In this document: piece by piece, positions 37,130 to 44,825 of the stretch
Numbering within the stretch: position 1 is the stretch's first letter
Layout of the letters: every line of letters starts with the position of its first letter
NCBI RefSeq assembly: GCF_038446665.1
Contig: NZ_CP151802.1
Coordinates: 682,001 to 746,000, forward strand
Direction of reading: 5' to 3'
Source of the DNA: Lysobacter sp. FW306-1B-D06B
GTDB taxonomy: Bacteria; Pseudomonadota; Gammaproteobacteria; Xanthomonadales; Xanthomonadaceae
Length of the DNA stretch: 64,000 nt
The notes under the pieces: model-generated
What the model was told of the DNA's origin: nothing
Seen by the model: the letters and a program-made list of their open reading frames with translations, nothing else
Databases searched by the model: none
Made by a program: the position numbers and the translations under genes

Positions 37130-38737
37130 CTACGCCTGCGGCGCCTGCACCCTGGATGCCACCGGCGCCGGCGACGCCGACCACACGCTGTTCGCCTCAC
37201 CTTCGCGCATGCGTCGTGCCGTGACCCGCGCCAGCCACGCGAAGCCGACCGCCATCGCGATCGCGCCCGCGTCGATGGCGAACAGCGCCCATTGCCCGGC
37301 GGCGGCGCTGGCCCACCACCACGCGCCGGTGACGGCGCCGTGCGCGACGGGAATCAGCGCAGTCGTCACCGCGGCGGCCCACAGCAGCTCCTGCGCGGCG
37401 CGGATCGGCGGACGCAGCGCGGCCCACAATGCGCACAGGCCCCAGGCGACGAAGCAGGCGAAATTCACGCCGAAGCCGAGTTCGACGGCCGCGAACGCCG
37501 GCGCCTGCAACAGCTGCGTGGCGATGAACGCGACGGAGATCGCCACGCACACGCCGATGCACACGCCGACCGTGGCGCGCGCCATCCACAGCTGCGCGCG
37601 GCCCTGTTCGGCCTGGCGGCGCTTGCGGCGCGATTCGATCCACAACAGGTTGCCGGAATAGAACAGGAACGCGCCGCCCAGTCCGAGCAGGAAGTACAGC
37701 CATTGCACCCAGTGGTTGCCGTATTCGCCGAAATGCAGTGCATAGGCCGACGACAGCGTGGCGTGGTTCGCGTCGCGCAGGCCGGGGAGCTGGGTGGCGA
37801 GCTTCGCGCCGGTGTTGGCGTTCATCGCGACCGCGCCCAGCGGACCGAGCGAGCCGGGCGATGCGCCGGTGATTTCGATCGTCGCGTTCGCATCGCCCGC
37901 GTTGCTGAGCTTGAGGTAGGCCGGTTCGAAGGATGCGACGCCTTGCTCGTTCGCGATCGCGATGGAACGCTCGCGCCACATCGCCAACGAACCGAGCGCC
38001 TGTTCGCGATTCGCCGGCGCGACGACCGGTGCGGTGTCCATCGCCGGGCCCAGCGCGGACATGAGCTGGCCGCGGTAGATCAGCGGGTTCAGCGCGAACA
38101 TCGCGATCATCACCAGGCACAGCATCGCGCCGGTGACGGCGAACATGATGTGCATCGGCAGGCTGAGCACGCCGATGACGTTGTGCGCGTCCTGCCACAT
38201 GCGCTTGAGGTTGCGGCCCGGGCGCAGCGCGAACAGGTCCTCGACGAGCTTGGGCAGGTGGATGATCACGCCGGAGATCAGCGCCAGGCCGTAGAGCAGG
38301 CTGACGATGCCCATCAGGTACGTGCCGGCGACGGGGATGCCGAGCGAGTAGTGCAGCGCGTTCACCAGCTCCGACAGCGCGCCGCCGGGCATTTCGTCCC
38401 GCCCTTCGGGATGCTCGGTGGTGGCGTAACGCCACGTGCCCTTCGCGTCCTGCCAGTAGGTGGCGGTGATCGGGTATTCCTCGCCCGGGAACACCATGCC
38501 CACATGCTTGCGTGATTCGGGATGGCGCTCGAGCGTTTCGTCGAGCAGGCGCTGCGCATCGTCCAGCGTCTGCGCTTTCGCGTTCACGCCTTGCGGCGAC
38601 TGCCACGCCTGCAGGTCGTGGTGGAAGATGGTGATCGCGCCGGCATAGAACGCGACGAACAGTGCGAAGCCCGCGACCAGGCCCACCCACGTATGCAACG
38701 TGGTGAAGGTGCGCAGCGTGTTGGAGGAGATCTTCAT
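37130..38737 (-). CDS. PepSY-associated membrane protein of the siderophore operon
   Basis: 535-residue integral membrane protein. The first helix and periplasmic PepSY-like domain start with RTFTTLHTWVGLVAGFALFV. More helices near the middle (VIGVLSLPMHIMFAVTGAML) and C-terminus follow, with conserved His residues (LHTW, FHHD, LPMHIMF, HFGEYGNHWVQWLY). Such proteins are the presumed ferric-siderophore reductases or iron-handling partners of TonB receptors; the His pattern fits heme or metal binding. It is last in a four-gene iron-uptake operon, downstream of the TonB-dependent receptor. Confidence 0.87.
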   Translation of the reverse strand: MKISSNTLRTFTTLHTWVGLVAGFALFVAFYAGAITIFHHDLQAWQSPQGVNAKAQTLDDAQRLLDETLERHPESRKHVGMVFPGEEYPITATYWQDAKGTWRYATTEHPEGRDEMPGGALSELVNALHYSLGIPVAGTYLMGIVSLLYGLALISGVIIHLPKLVEDLFALRPGRNLKRMWQDAHNVIGVLSLPMHIMFAVTGAMLCLVMIAMFALNPLIYRGQLMSALGPAMDTAPVVAPANREQALGSLAMWRERSIAIANEQGVASFEPAYLKLSNAGDANATIEITGASPGSLGPLGAVAMNANTGAKLATQLPGLRDANHATLSSAYALHFGEYGNHWVQWLYFLLGLGGAFLFYSGNLLWIESRRKRRQAEQGRAQLWMARATVGVCIGVCVAISVAFIATQLLQAPAFAAVELGFGVNFACFVAWGLCALWAALRPPIRAAQELLWAAAVTTALIPVAHGAVTGAWWWASAAAGQWALFAIDAGAIAMAVGFAWLARVTARRMREGEANSVWSASPAPVASRVQAPQA

Positions 38738-38758
38738 CGCGGCCTCACTTGATCGTGC

Positions 38759-39022
38759 TTACTCGAGCACGCCCAGCCATTGCAGCAGCCACAGCGCGCC
38801 CAGCGTCGCTACGGCCAGGCCGCTGAGCCACGCCCACGCACGCTTGCCGTTGGCGAACTGGAAGCTCGCACCCATCACCGCCATCCACACCACGAAGAAC
38901 GCGATGATCCCCGCCACCAACGTGCCCTGCCAGGGGCCCGGCAGCGCGAAGGAGAACAGCCCGACGAGCCCTGCCGACAGCAGGAAGCCCGGCACGATGC
39001 CGGCGAATGCGCGCGCCCACAT
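38759..39022 (-). CDS. Small iron-uptake-associated membrane protein (DUF3649-like)
   Basis: 87-residue protein with three hydrophobic segments: about residues 5-27, 33-53 and 65-83 (the last contains ALWLLQWLGV). A FQFANGKRAWAWLSG segment resembles the terminal AxxxWRAW motif of DUF3649 iron-uptake proteins. Its ATG overlaps the preceding gene's stop (ATGA). Position in the TonB-receptor operon supports a role in ferric siderophore uptake; the molecular function is unknown. Confidence 0.7.
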   Translation of the reverse strand: MWARAFAGIVPGFLLSAGLVGLFSFALPGPWQGTLVAGIIAFFVVWMAVMGASFQFANGKRAWAWLSGLAVATLGALWLLQWLGVLE

Positions 39023-39300
39023 CAGTGCGATCCTCCGTTGCTCTGCGGCGCGGTGCGCCAGGCAAGGTACGGCAGCGCCATCAGCCCGCCCATCCACGTA
39101 CCGAGCATCGCGCACAACCCGGCGCCGACGCCGAGCTGCGCGATCCACAACGCCAGCGCCAGCACGGCCAGCACCGCGCCAATCGTGTTGCCGCGCCGTC
39201 CGCGCTGCCGCCACGACGGCCAGCGGCAGTGCGGCGACGCGGCGTACAGCGCCGCCGCCGAAAGCAGCGAAGCGATGATGGCGGCGAGCGTGGCGATCAT
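39022..39300 (-). CDS. Small iron-uptake-associated membrane protein (DUF3325-like)
   Basis: 92-residue protein with about three helices: IATLAAIIASLLSAAALYAA near the start, then TIGAVLAVLALALWIAQLGV and LCAMLGTWMGGLMALPYLAW. Between the first two is a basic SPHCRWPSWRQRGRR loop. DUF3325 proteins in siderophore operons have this size and layout. It begins 14 bp after the receptor stop and overlaps the next small gene. The assignment rests partly on context. Confidence 0.65.
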   Translation of the reverse strand: MIATLAAIIASLLSAAALYAASPHCRWPSWRQRGRRGNTIGAVLAVLALALWIAQLGVGAGLCAMLGTWMGGLMALPYLAWRTAPQSNGGSH

Positions 39301-39314
39301 GGCGCGGCCTCAAC

Positions 39315-41429
39315 TCACCACTGGAAGCGCGCGGTGGCGGTGACGGTGCGCGGGTAGCCGTAGTAGCACCAGGCCGCGCTGTTGCAGGTGGCGATGTATT
39401 CCTTGTCGCCCACGTTCGCGGCGTTGAGCTGCAGGCGCCACGCACCGATGTCGTAGTGCACCGAGGCGTCGAATAGCGTGTACGACGGCGTCTGGTAAAG
39501 GTTGTACGCGTCGCCGTAATGCTCGCCCGTGTAGCGCACGCCCGCGCCGAAGCCCAGGCCCGCCAGCGTGCCGGCGGTGATGGTGTAGTCCGCGCCGAGC
39601 GAGGCGACGTTCTTGGGCTGCAGCGGGATTTCCGCACCCAGCGACAGCGGGTCGGTGGTCTTGGTCACTTCCGAATCGGCGTAGGTGTAGGCACCGAAGA
39701 CGCTCAGGCCGTTGCCGATGTTCCAGCGGCCTTCCAGTTCGACGCCGCGCACCTTGATCTCGCCCTGCTGGATCTGGAAGAAGGTGTGGTTCGGATCGAC
39801 GACCAGCGTGTTCTCCTGCAACAGCTCGTACACCGCCAGCGTGGCGAGGATGCGGTTGTTGTCCGGCTGATACTTGATGCCGACCTCGGTCTGCTCGCCG
39901 GTCGTCGGCACGAAGGCGCGACCGTTGAAGTCCGTGCCCACGGTGGGCTGGAACGACTGCGACCAGCCGATGTACGGCGCCAGGCCGTTGTCGAACAGGT
40001 AATTCACGCCGACGCGGCCGGAGAACTTGTCGTCGCTCTGGTGCGACTGCGCGCCGCCGATCACTTCATGCGTATCGGTGCCGACCCAGTCCTGGCGCGC
40101 GCCCAGCGTGACCACCCAGCGGTCCAGCTTCATCTGGTCCTGCGCGTACAGGCCGAACTGCGACTGCTCCTGGCGCGTGCGCGAGGTGTAGTCGGGTTCG
40201 ACGATCGGCGCGCCGTAGACCGGATTGAAGATGTCGAGCGTCGGCGCACCGGCGAAGGTGAAGGCGGACGCGTAGTCGTTGCGTGCGCGGCGGAAGTCCA
40301 GGCCGGTGAGCAGCGTGTGCTCGACCGCACCCGTGTCGAAATGGAACAGCAGCTGGTTATCGACGCCGAAGGTCTTGCTCTCTTCCTCGGTCTTCCACAG
40401 GTAGCGGAACAGCGTGCGCTGGTCGGCGAGCAGGCCGAACGCACCGACCGACGTGCTCGGGTCGATCTCGGTCACGCCATAGCGCAGGTTCTGGCGAAAG
40501 GTGGTGCCGCCGCCGAAGTCGTGGAAGTACTCCCAGCCGAACGACGTCATCGTCTTGTCGTAGTCGTTGAAGCCCGGCTCGCCGGTGAAACGGTTCTGCG
40601 GGATCTTGCCGTTCGGGTTCGGCAGCAGCGTGCCTTCCTGCGGCAGGAAGCCGGCGCCGGCGACGGTGTCGTTCTTCTGGTAGCGCGCGAGCAGCGTGAG
40701 CGAGTTGGCTTCGTCCGGCTTCCACGTCAGCGCCGGGGCGATGAAGTAACGGTCGTCGTGGACGTAGTCGGTCACGTCGTCGCTGTTGCGCGCCAGCGCG
40801 GTCAGGCGGTAGGTCCACACGCCGTCGTCGGTGAGCTTGCCGCCGAAGTCGGCGGCGACCTGGAACAGATCGTAGTTGCCGACCTGCACTTCCACTTCGC
40901 GCAGGGTTTCCTGCGTCGGGCGCTTGCTGACGTAGTTGAGCATGCCGCCGGGCGGCATCGCGCCGTAGGCGACCGACGCCGGGCCCTTCAGCACTTCCAC
41001 GCGCTCCAGGCCGTAGGGCTCGACGCGGGTGATGCCGGTGCCGGAGCCTTCCGCCAACGACAGGCCGTCCATGTAGCGCGCCGGCGTAAAGCCGCGCAGC
41101 AGGAGCCAGTCGCTGCGCGGATCGCCGCCGTAGCCGCCGCCCTGCGCGCCGGCCGTGTACCACACGGCCTCCTCGATGCCGTGGATCGCGCGGTCCTTCA
41201 TCTGCTGGTCGGTGACGACGGAGATCGACTGCGGGATCTCGCGGATCGGGGTGTCGGTCTTGGTGGCCGTGCCGGCGCTGCGGGCGATCGGCGCCCGCAC
41301 CTGGACGGCGTCCAGATCGGTAGCGTCCTGGGCGAGGGCGGGCGTGGCCGCGCCGGCCAGCAGCGCGAGGGCGAGGGCGTGGCGGATCGAGACCGGCAGC
41401 GACCGGACGGAGGAGCGGAAGGGGCGCAT
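39315..41429 (-). CDS. TonB-dependent siderophore receptor
   Basis: 704-residue outer membrane receptor. Signal peptide to about residue 33 (HALALALLAGAATPALAQ). The plug domain has TDTPIREIPQSISVVTDQQM, the conserved start of TonB-dependent siderophore receptors, RGFTPARYMDGL and LERVEVLKGPASVAYG. The 22-strand barrel follows, ending GYPRTVTATARFQW with the terminal aromatic. It matches ferrichrome/ferric-hydroxamate-type receptors, but the siderophore cannot be read from sequence. A candidate Fur box lies about 70 bp upstream. Confidence 0.95.
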   Translation of the reverse strand: MRPFRSSVRSLPVSIRHALALALLAGAATPALAQDATDLDAVQVRAPIARSAGTATKTDTPIREIPQSISVVTDQQMKDRAIHGIEEAVWYTAGAQGGGYGGDPRSDWLLLRGFTPARYMDGLSLAEGSGTGITRVEPYGLERVEVLKGPASVAYGAMPPGGMLNYVSKRPTQETLREVEVQVGNYDLFQVAADFGGKLTDDGVWTYRLTALARNSDDVTDYVHDDRYFIAPALTWKPDEANSLTLLARYQKNDTVAGAGFLPQEGTLLPNPNGKIPQNRFTGEPGFNDYDKTMTSFGWEYFHDFGGGTTFRQNLRYGVTEIDPSTSVGAFGLLADQRTLFRYLWKTEEESKTFGVDNQLLFHFDTGAVEHTLLTGLDFRRARNDYASAFTFAGAPTLDIFNPVYGAPIVEPDYTSRTRQEQSQFGLYAQDQMKLDRWVVTLGARQDWVGTDTHEVIGGAQSHQSDDKFSGRVGVNYLFDNGLAPYIGWSQSFQPTVGTDFNGRAFVPTTGEQTEVGIKYQPDNNRILATLAVYELLQENTLVVDPNHTFFQIQQGEIKVRGVELEGRWNIGNGLSVFGAYTYADSEVTKTTDPLSLGAEIPLQPKNVASLGADYTITAGTLAGLGFGAGVRYTGEHYGDAYNLYQTPSYTLFDASVHYDIGAWRLQLNAANVGDKEYIATCNSAAWCYYGYPRTVTATARFQW

Positions 41430-41498
41430 CGGGGACCTGTGGCGTCTGGGAGCTGGACCCCGTCCATGGAGCGCCGGTGGAAAGACACCGGTGGCCAG

Positions 41499-41517
41499 CA
41501 AAATGAGAATCGTTCGC
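41499..41517 (-). promoter_or_regulatory. Candidate Fur box upstream of the TonB receptor
   Basis: CAAAATGAGAATCGTTCGC matches the 19-bp E. coli Fur consensus at 13 positions, including both central halves (AATGAnAATC and TT). It lies 70-88 bp upstream of the receptor start and just before the A/T-poor leader, a normal place for iron-dependent repression. Confidence 0.65.
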
Positions 41518-41579
41518 GATTGTAGGGCCTTCACCCCGCGCGAACAATCGAGCCGTTGTCTCGGGCGCTGGTAGGAGAC

Positions 41580-41607
41580 AAAAAAACGCCGCCCGGGGGG
41601 CGGCGTT
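41580..41607 (-). terminator. Intrinsic terminator on the minus strand
   Basis: Stem ACGCCGCC/GGCGGCGT (41586-41593 with 41599-41606) followed on the minus strand by seven T residues. It lies between the small gene at 41791-42003 and the receptor promoter, so it probably ends the small gene's transcript. Confidence 0.85.
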
Positions 41608-41790
41608 GGGGGAAGGAAACGGACTGCTGGGGGACTGGGCTATGAACCTTGCCGGCCCGCGGAAGGTCAGGGCGATCGGGAAGGTTCGAGCGGATCTGGT
41701 GGACTTTGTTGAGCGAGCGGATCAGCGGAGGCATTCACGCGGAGGGATGCATTGGACGAATCACTCCCGCCGTACGCCGGAAAAGGCGCG

Positions 41791-42003
41791 TCAGCGGCAG
41801 CCGCCCAGCGCGAGACCGGCGTCGAACGGCAACACTGCCGGCTTCTCGCCGCGCGCCGCCTTCGCGTGGCCGAGATGGCCGAAGAAGCGCGCCGAAGCGA
41901 TGCGGTTGCCGTAACCGGTGGAATACCGATCGTCGCCCTCGTCGAAGGCGCGGGGCTCGGCGTGGTTGTCCTGCGGGAACAGCAGATTGGTAAAGACGTT
42001 CAT
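41791..42003 (-). CDS. Small conserved protein of xanthomonads
   Basis: 70-residue protein. Recognisable pattern: MNVFTNLLFPQDNHAEPRAF, then YSTGYGNRIASARFFGHLGHAK and a C-terminal GGC. Short proteins with an NxFTxLLF start and YGNRxASxRFF core occur in related genomes, without known function. It is divergent from a LysR regulator gene, with 164 bp between starts, so the regulator may control it. No signal peptide is evident. Confidence 0.7.
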   Translation of the reverse strand: MNVFTNLLFPQDNHAEPRAFDEGDDRYSTGYGNRIASARFFGHLGHAKAARGEKPAVLPFDAGLALGGCR

Positions 42004-42167
42004 GGCGTACTCCCGGTGTGCGATGGCCTGCCTGGCGTGGACAACTTCCTTGATTGAGTTGCAAGATACGCCCGCGCCAGGGCCTGAAAAAGCGACGGTT
42101 CTGCAAGCCAGCGTTGAATCTGGCTCAAGGATCGAAGCCCCGCGCAGGGTTCCCGGGAGGAGGTCGA

Positions 42168-43139
42168 ATGAGTCGTCCGCCGTTGCAGGCGTTGCTGGGA
42201 TTCATCGCCGCCGCGCGCGCAGGGAACCTCACCCGCGCGGCCGAGTCGATGCACCTCACCGTCAGCGCTTTGAGCCATCAGGTCCGTGCGATCGAGGAAC
42301 GCCTCGACCGTCGTCTCTTCGTGCGCGGCGCGCGCGGCGTGAAACTCACCGAGCACGGCCAGGCGCTGTACGACCGCATCGCGCCGCACCTGGAGGCGAT
42401 CGAACAGGCGCTCGCGCCGCGCCGCGTGCGCCGCGACGACGCGCTCACCCTCACGCTGATGCCTTCCTTCGCTTCCAGCTGGCTGGTGCCGCGCCTGCCG
42501 CGCTTCCTCGCCACGCATCCGCAGCTGGAGATCAGCCTGCAATCCAACGTCGATCCCATCGACTTCGCGCGCGAAACCGTCATCGACGCCGGCATCCGTT
42601 TCGGCCCGGGCAAGTGGCCGGGACTGGAAGCGGTGCACCTGTTCGACGACTGGATGACCCCGACCGCGAGCCCGGCGCTGATCGAACGCCTCGGCCGCCC
42701 GACCCTGGCGAACCTGAGCGAGTTCCCGCTGCTCGGCGCGCCCGGCGGGCGCTGGAGCGAGTGGTTCGCGCGTTACGGCGGCACGCCGCCGGCGCGGTTC
42801 GTGGCGATTTTCGACGACTCGGAAAACCTGCACCGTGCCGCCGCCGAAGGCATGGGCATCGTGCTCGGCCGCGTGACGCTGGCACGGCCGCTGGTGGAGG
42901 CCGGGCGGCTGGTGGAGCTGTTCGACGAGCGGCTGAAGACCGAGTTCGCCCACTACCTCGTGTACCCGTCGCGTTCGCGCGATCACCGCGGTCTGGCGTT
43001 GTTCCGCGACTGGCTCCTGGAAGAAGCCGCGCAATACGCGACCAGCGACGCGATGACGCCACGCGTCGCCAAGCCCGCGCGCAAACCGGCGTCGCGCAAG
43101 CCCGCCCCGCCCAAACGCCGCCCCCGTGCCGTCCGTTGA
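42168..43139 (+). CDS. LysR family transcriptional regulator with basic C-terminal tail
   Basis: 323-residue LysR-type regulator. Winged helix near residues 5-64 (LLGFIAAARAGNLTRAAESM, LTVSALSHQVRAIEERL). The ligand domain from about 90 resembles GcvA-like regulators, with LTLTLMPSFASSWLVPRL, DAGIRFGPGKWPGL and AEGMGIVLGRVTLA. The last about 25 residues are Lys/Arg/Pro/Ala-rich (KPARKPASRKPAPPKRRP), not part of the usual LysR fold. ATG 42168 begins the standard domain. It is divergent from the small gene at 41791-42003. Confidence 0.92.
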   Translation: MSRPPLQALLGFIAAARAGNLTRAAESMHLTVSALSHQVRAIEERLDRRLFVRGARGVKLTEHGQALYDRIAPHLEAIEQALAPRRVRRDDALTLTLMPSFASSWLVPRLPRFLATHPQLEISLQSNVDPIDFARETVIDAGIRFGPGKWPGLEAVHLFDDWMTPTASPALIERLGRPTLANLSEFPLLGAPGGRWSEWFARYGGTPPARFVAIFDDSENLHRAAAEGMGIVLGRVTLARPLVEAGRLVELFDERLKTEFAHYLVYPSRSRDHRGLALFRDWLLEEAAQYATSDAMTPRVAKPARKPASRKPAPPKRRPRAVR

Positions 43140-43215
43140 TGGTGGCGGCCACGGCGTTGGCGGTAGTCTGGCGCCCCGTTCACCGGTCGCCCCCGTCCAC
43201 CACATGGAGATCCGC

Positions 43216-44067
43216 ATGAAACGCCTGCTTCTCGCCGCACTCGTTCCCGCCCTGCTCGTCGCGCACGCCGGCATGGCCGCGCAGCCCAAAGCCAAGCCCG
43301 CAGCGAAGGCCGCCGCGAGCGCCGCCGTCGATCCGGCCCTGCAGGCCGCACTGGCCTCGACCACGCGCGATCCGAAGAACGTGCTGCGCGATCAGTACCG
43401 CCATCCGGCGCAGACGCTGAGCTTCTTCGGCGTGAAGCCGAACCAGACCGTCGTGGAGATCACCCCCGGCGGCGGCTGGTACACCGAAATCCTCGCGCCC
43501 TACCTGAAGGACGGCGGCCAGTACGTCGCGGCCATGTACGACCCCGCGATCCCGAACCAGCCGCAGTACCGCTACCGCCAGAGCAAGGCGATGGGCGAGC
43601 GCTTCGCCAACACGCAGGTGTACGGCAAGCCGGAAGTCCGCAACTTCGATCCCAAGGCACCGAACTTCGGCCCGGCCGGTTCGGCCGATGTCGTGCTCAC
43701 CTTCCGCAACGCCCACAACTGGGTCGACGACGGCACGGCGGACGCGTACTTCAAGGCGTTCTTCGACGTGCTCAAGCCGGGCGGCACGCTCGGCCTGGTC
43801 GACCACCGCGCCAAGCCGGGCACGGACCTGGAGAAGATGAAGACCTCCGGCTATCTCACCGAAGCATTGGTGATCGAACTGGCGCAGAAGGCCGGCTTCA
43901 AGCTCGACGCGAAGAGCGAGATCAACGCGAACCCGAAGGACACCGCCGACCATCCCAACGGCGTGTGGACGCTGCCGCCGACCAACCAGCACGACGCCAA
44001 GGACGATGCGAAGTACAAGGCGATCGGCGAGAGCGACCGGATGACGTTGCGGTTTGTGAAGCCGTAA
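43216..44067 (+). CDS. Exported class I SAM-methyltransferase-like protein
   Basis: 283-residue protein with a signal peptide (LLLAALVPALLVAHAGMAAQ) and a Lys/Ala-rich linker. The methyltransferase-like domain has VVEITPGGGWYTEILAPYL where motif I is expected, at about residues 83-101. ADVVLTFRNAHNWVDDG and LKPGGTLGLVDHRAKPG follow later. An exported methyltransferase has no obvious access to SAM, so the activity may differ or may have been lost. GGAGAT lies five bases before ATG 43216; ATG 43204 is an alternative but weakens the signal peptide. Confidence 0.83.
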   Translation: MKRLLLAALVPALLVAHAGMAAQPKAKPAAKAAASAAVDPALQAALASTTRDPKNVLRDQYRHPAQTLSFFGVKPNQTVVEITPGGGWYTEILAPYLKDGGQYVAAMYDPAIPNQPQYRYRQSKAMGERFANTQVYGKPEVRNFDPKAPNFGPAGSADVVLTFRNAHNWVDDGTADAYFKAFFDVLKPGGTLGLVDHRAKPGTDLEKMKTSGYLTEALVIELAQKAGFKLDAKSEINANPKDTADHPNGVWTLPPTNQHDAKDDAKYKAIGESDRMTLRFVKP

Positions 44068-44172
44068 AAACGGGATTCGGGATTCGGGAATGGGGATTCG
44101 CAAGAGCGGATCCCCCTCGCGGCAAGCCTGCTTTTACGAATCCCGAATCTCGATTCCCGAATCCCGGCTTTC
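44068..44172. repeat. Inverted repeat of GGGATTCGGGA units
   Basis: Left arm near 44071-44100 has repeated GGGATTCGGGA and GGAATGGGGATTCG. Right arm near 44136-44166 has CGAATCCCGAATC and GATTCCCGAATCCCGG. The arms can pair into a long hairpin around an AAGAGCGGATCCCCC centre. It separates the methyltransferase and pseudouridine synthase genes. Confidence 0.75.
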
Positions 44173-44173
44173 C

Positions 44174-44707
44174 ATGCTCATCGCCTTCAACAAACCCTAC
44201 GGCGTGCTGTGCCAGTTCACCGACCGCAGCACGCCGCCGCGGCGCACGCTGGCCGAGTTCGGCCTGCCGCCGGATGTGTACGCGGCCGGTCGCCTCGATC
44301 ACGACAGCGAGGGGCTGTTGCTGCTCACCGACGACGGCACGCTCGCGCATCGCCTGACCGACCCGCGCCACAAGCAGCCCAAGACCTATTGGGTGCAGGT
44401 GGAAGGCGAGCCGGACGAGACGAAGATCGACGCACTGCGGCACGGCGTGGTGCTCAACGATGGACCGACGCGCCCGGCGAAGGTGAAGCGCATCGAGCCT
44501 CCGGCGCTGTGGCCGCGCGATCCGCCGGTGCGCTTCCGCAAGACCGTGCCCGATGCGTGGCTGGAGATCGCCATCACCGAAGGCCGCAACCGACAGGTTC
44601 GACGCATGACCGCCGCCATCGGCCTGCCGACGCTGCGGCTGGTGCGCGTGGCGGTGGGTGCGCATCGGCTCGAGGGCCTCGCGCCGGGCGAGTGGCGCGC
44701 CGTGTAA
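44174..44707 (+). CDS. rluE: RluE-type 23S rRNA pseudouridine synthase
   Basis: 177-residue RsuA/RluE-family pseudouridine synthase, without an S4 domain as in RluE. The catalytic Asp is in AGRLDHDSEGLLLLTDDG at about residues 39-56. RKTVPDAWLEIAITEGRNRQ and VRRMTAAIGLPTLRLVRV form the usual C-terminal RNA-binding part. In E. coli RluE modifies U2457 of 23S rRNA. ATG 44174 begins the standard LIAFNKPYGVLCQFT. Confidence 0.93.
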   Translation: MLIAFNKPYGVLCQFTDRSTPPRRTLAEFGLPPDVYAAGRLDHDSEGLLLLTDDGTLAHRLTDPRHKQPKTYWVQVEGEPDETKIDALRHGVVLNDGPTRPAKVKRIEPPALWPRDPPVRFRKTVPDAWLEIAITEGRNRQVRRMTAAIGLPTLRLVRVAVGAHRLEGLAPGEWRAV

Positions 44708-44825
44708 TGCAATGGCGCGGCCATGACGCCGCGCAGCGCACGATGCCGTCGCCGATCGTTGCGTCCGATCAAGCGCGCCCGCGGCGCCACCGGACACCAT
44801 CGCCGCACCGCCCGGATACGACGCC

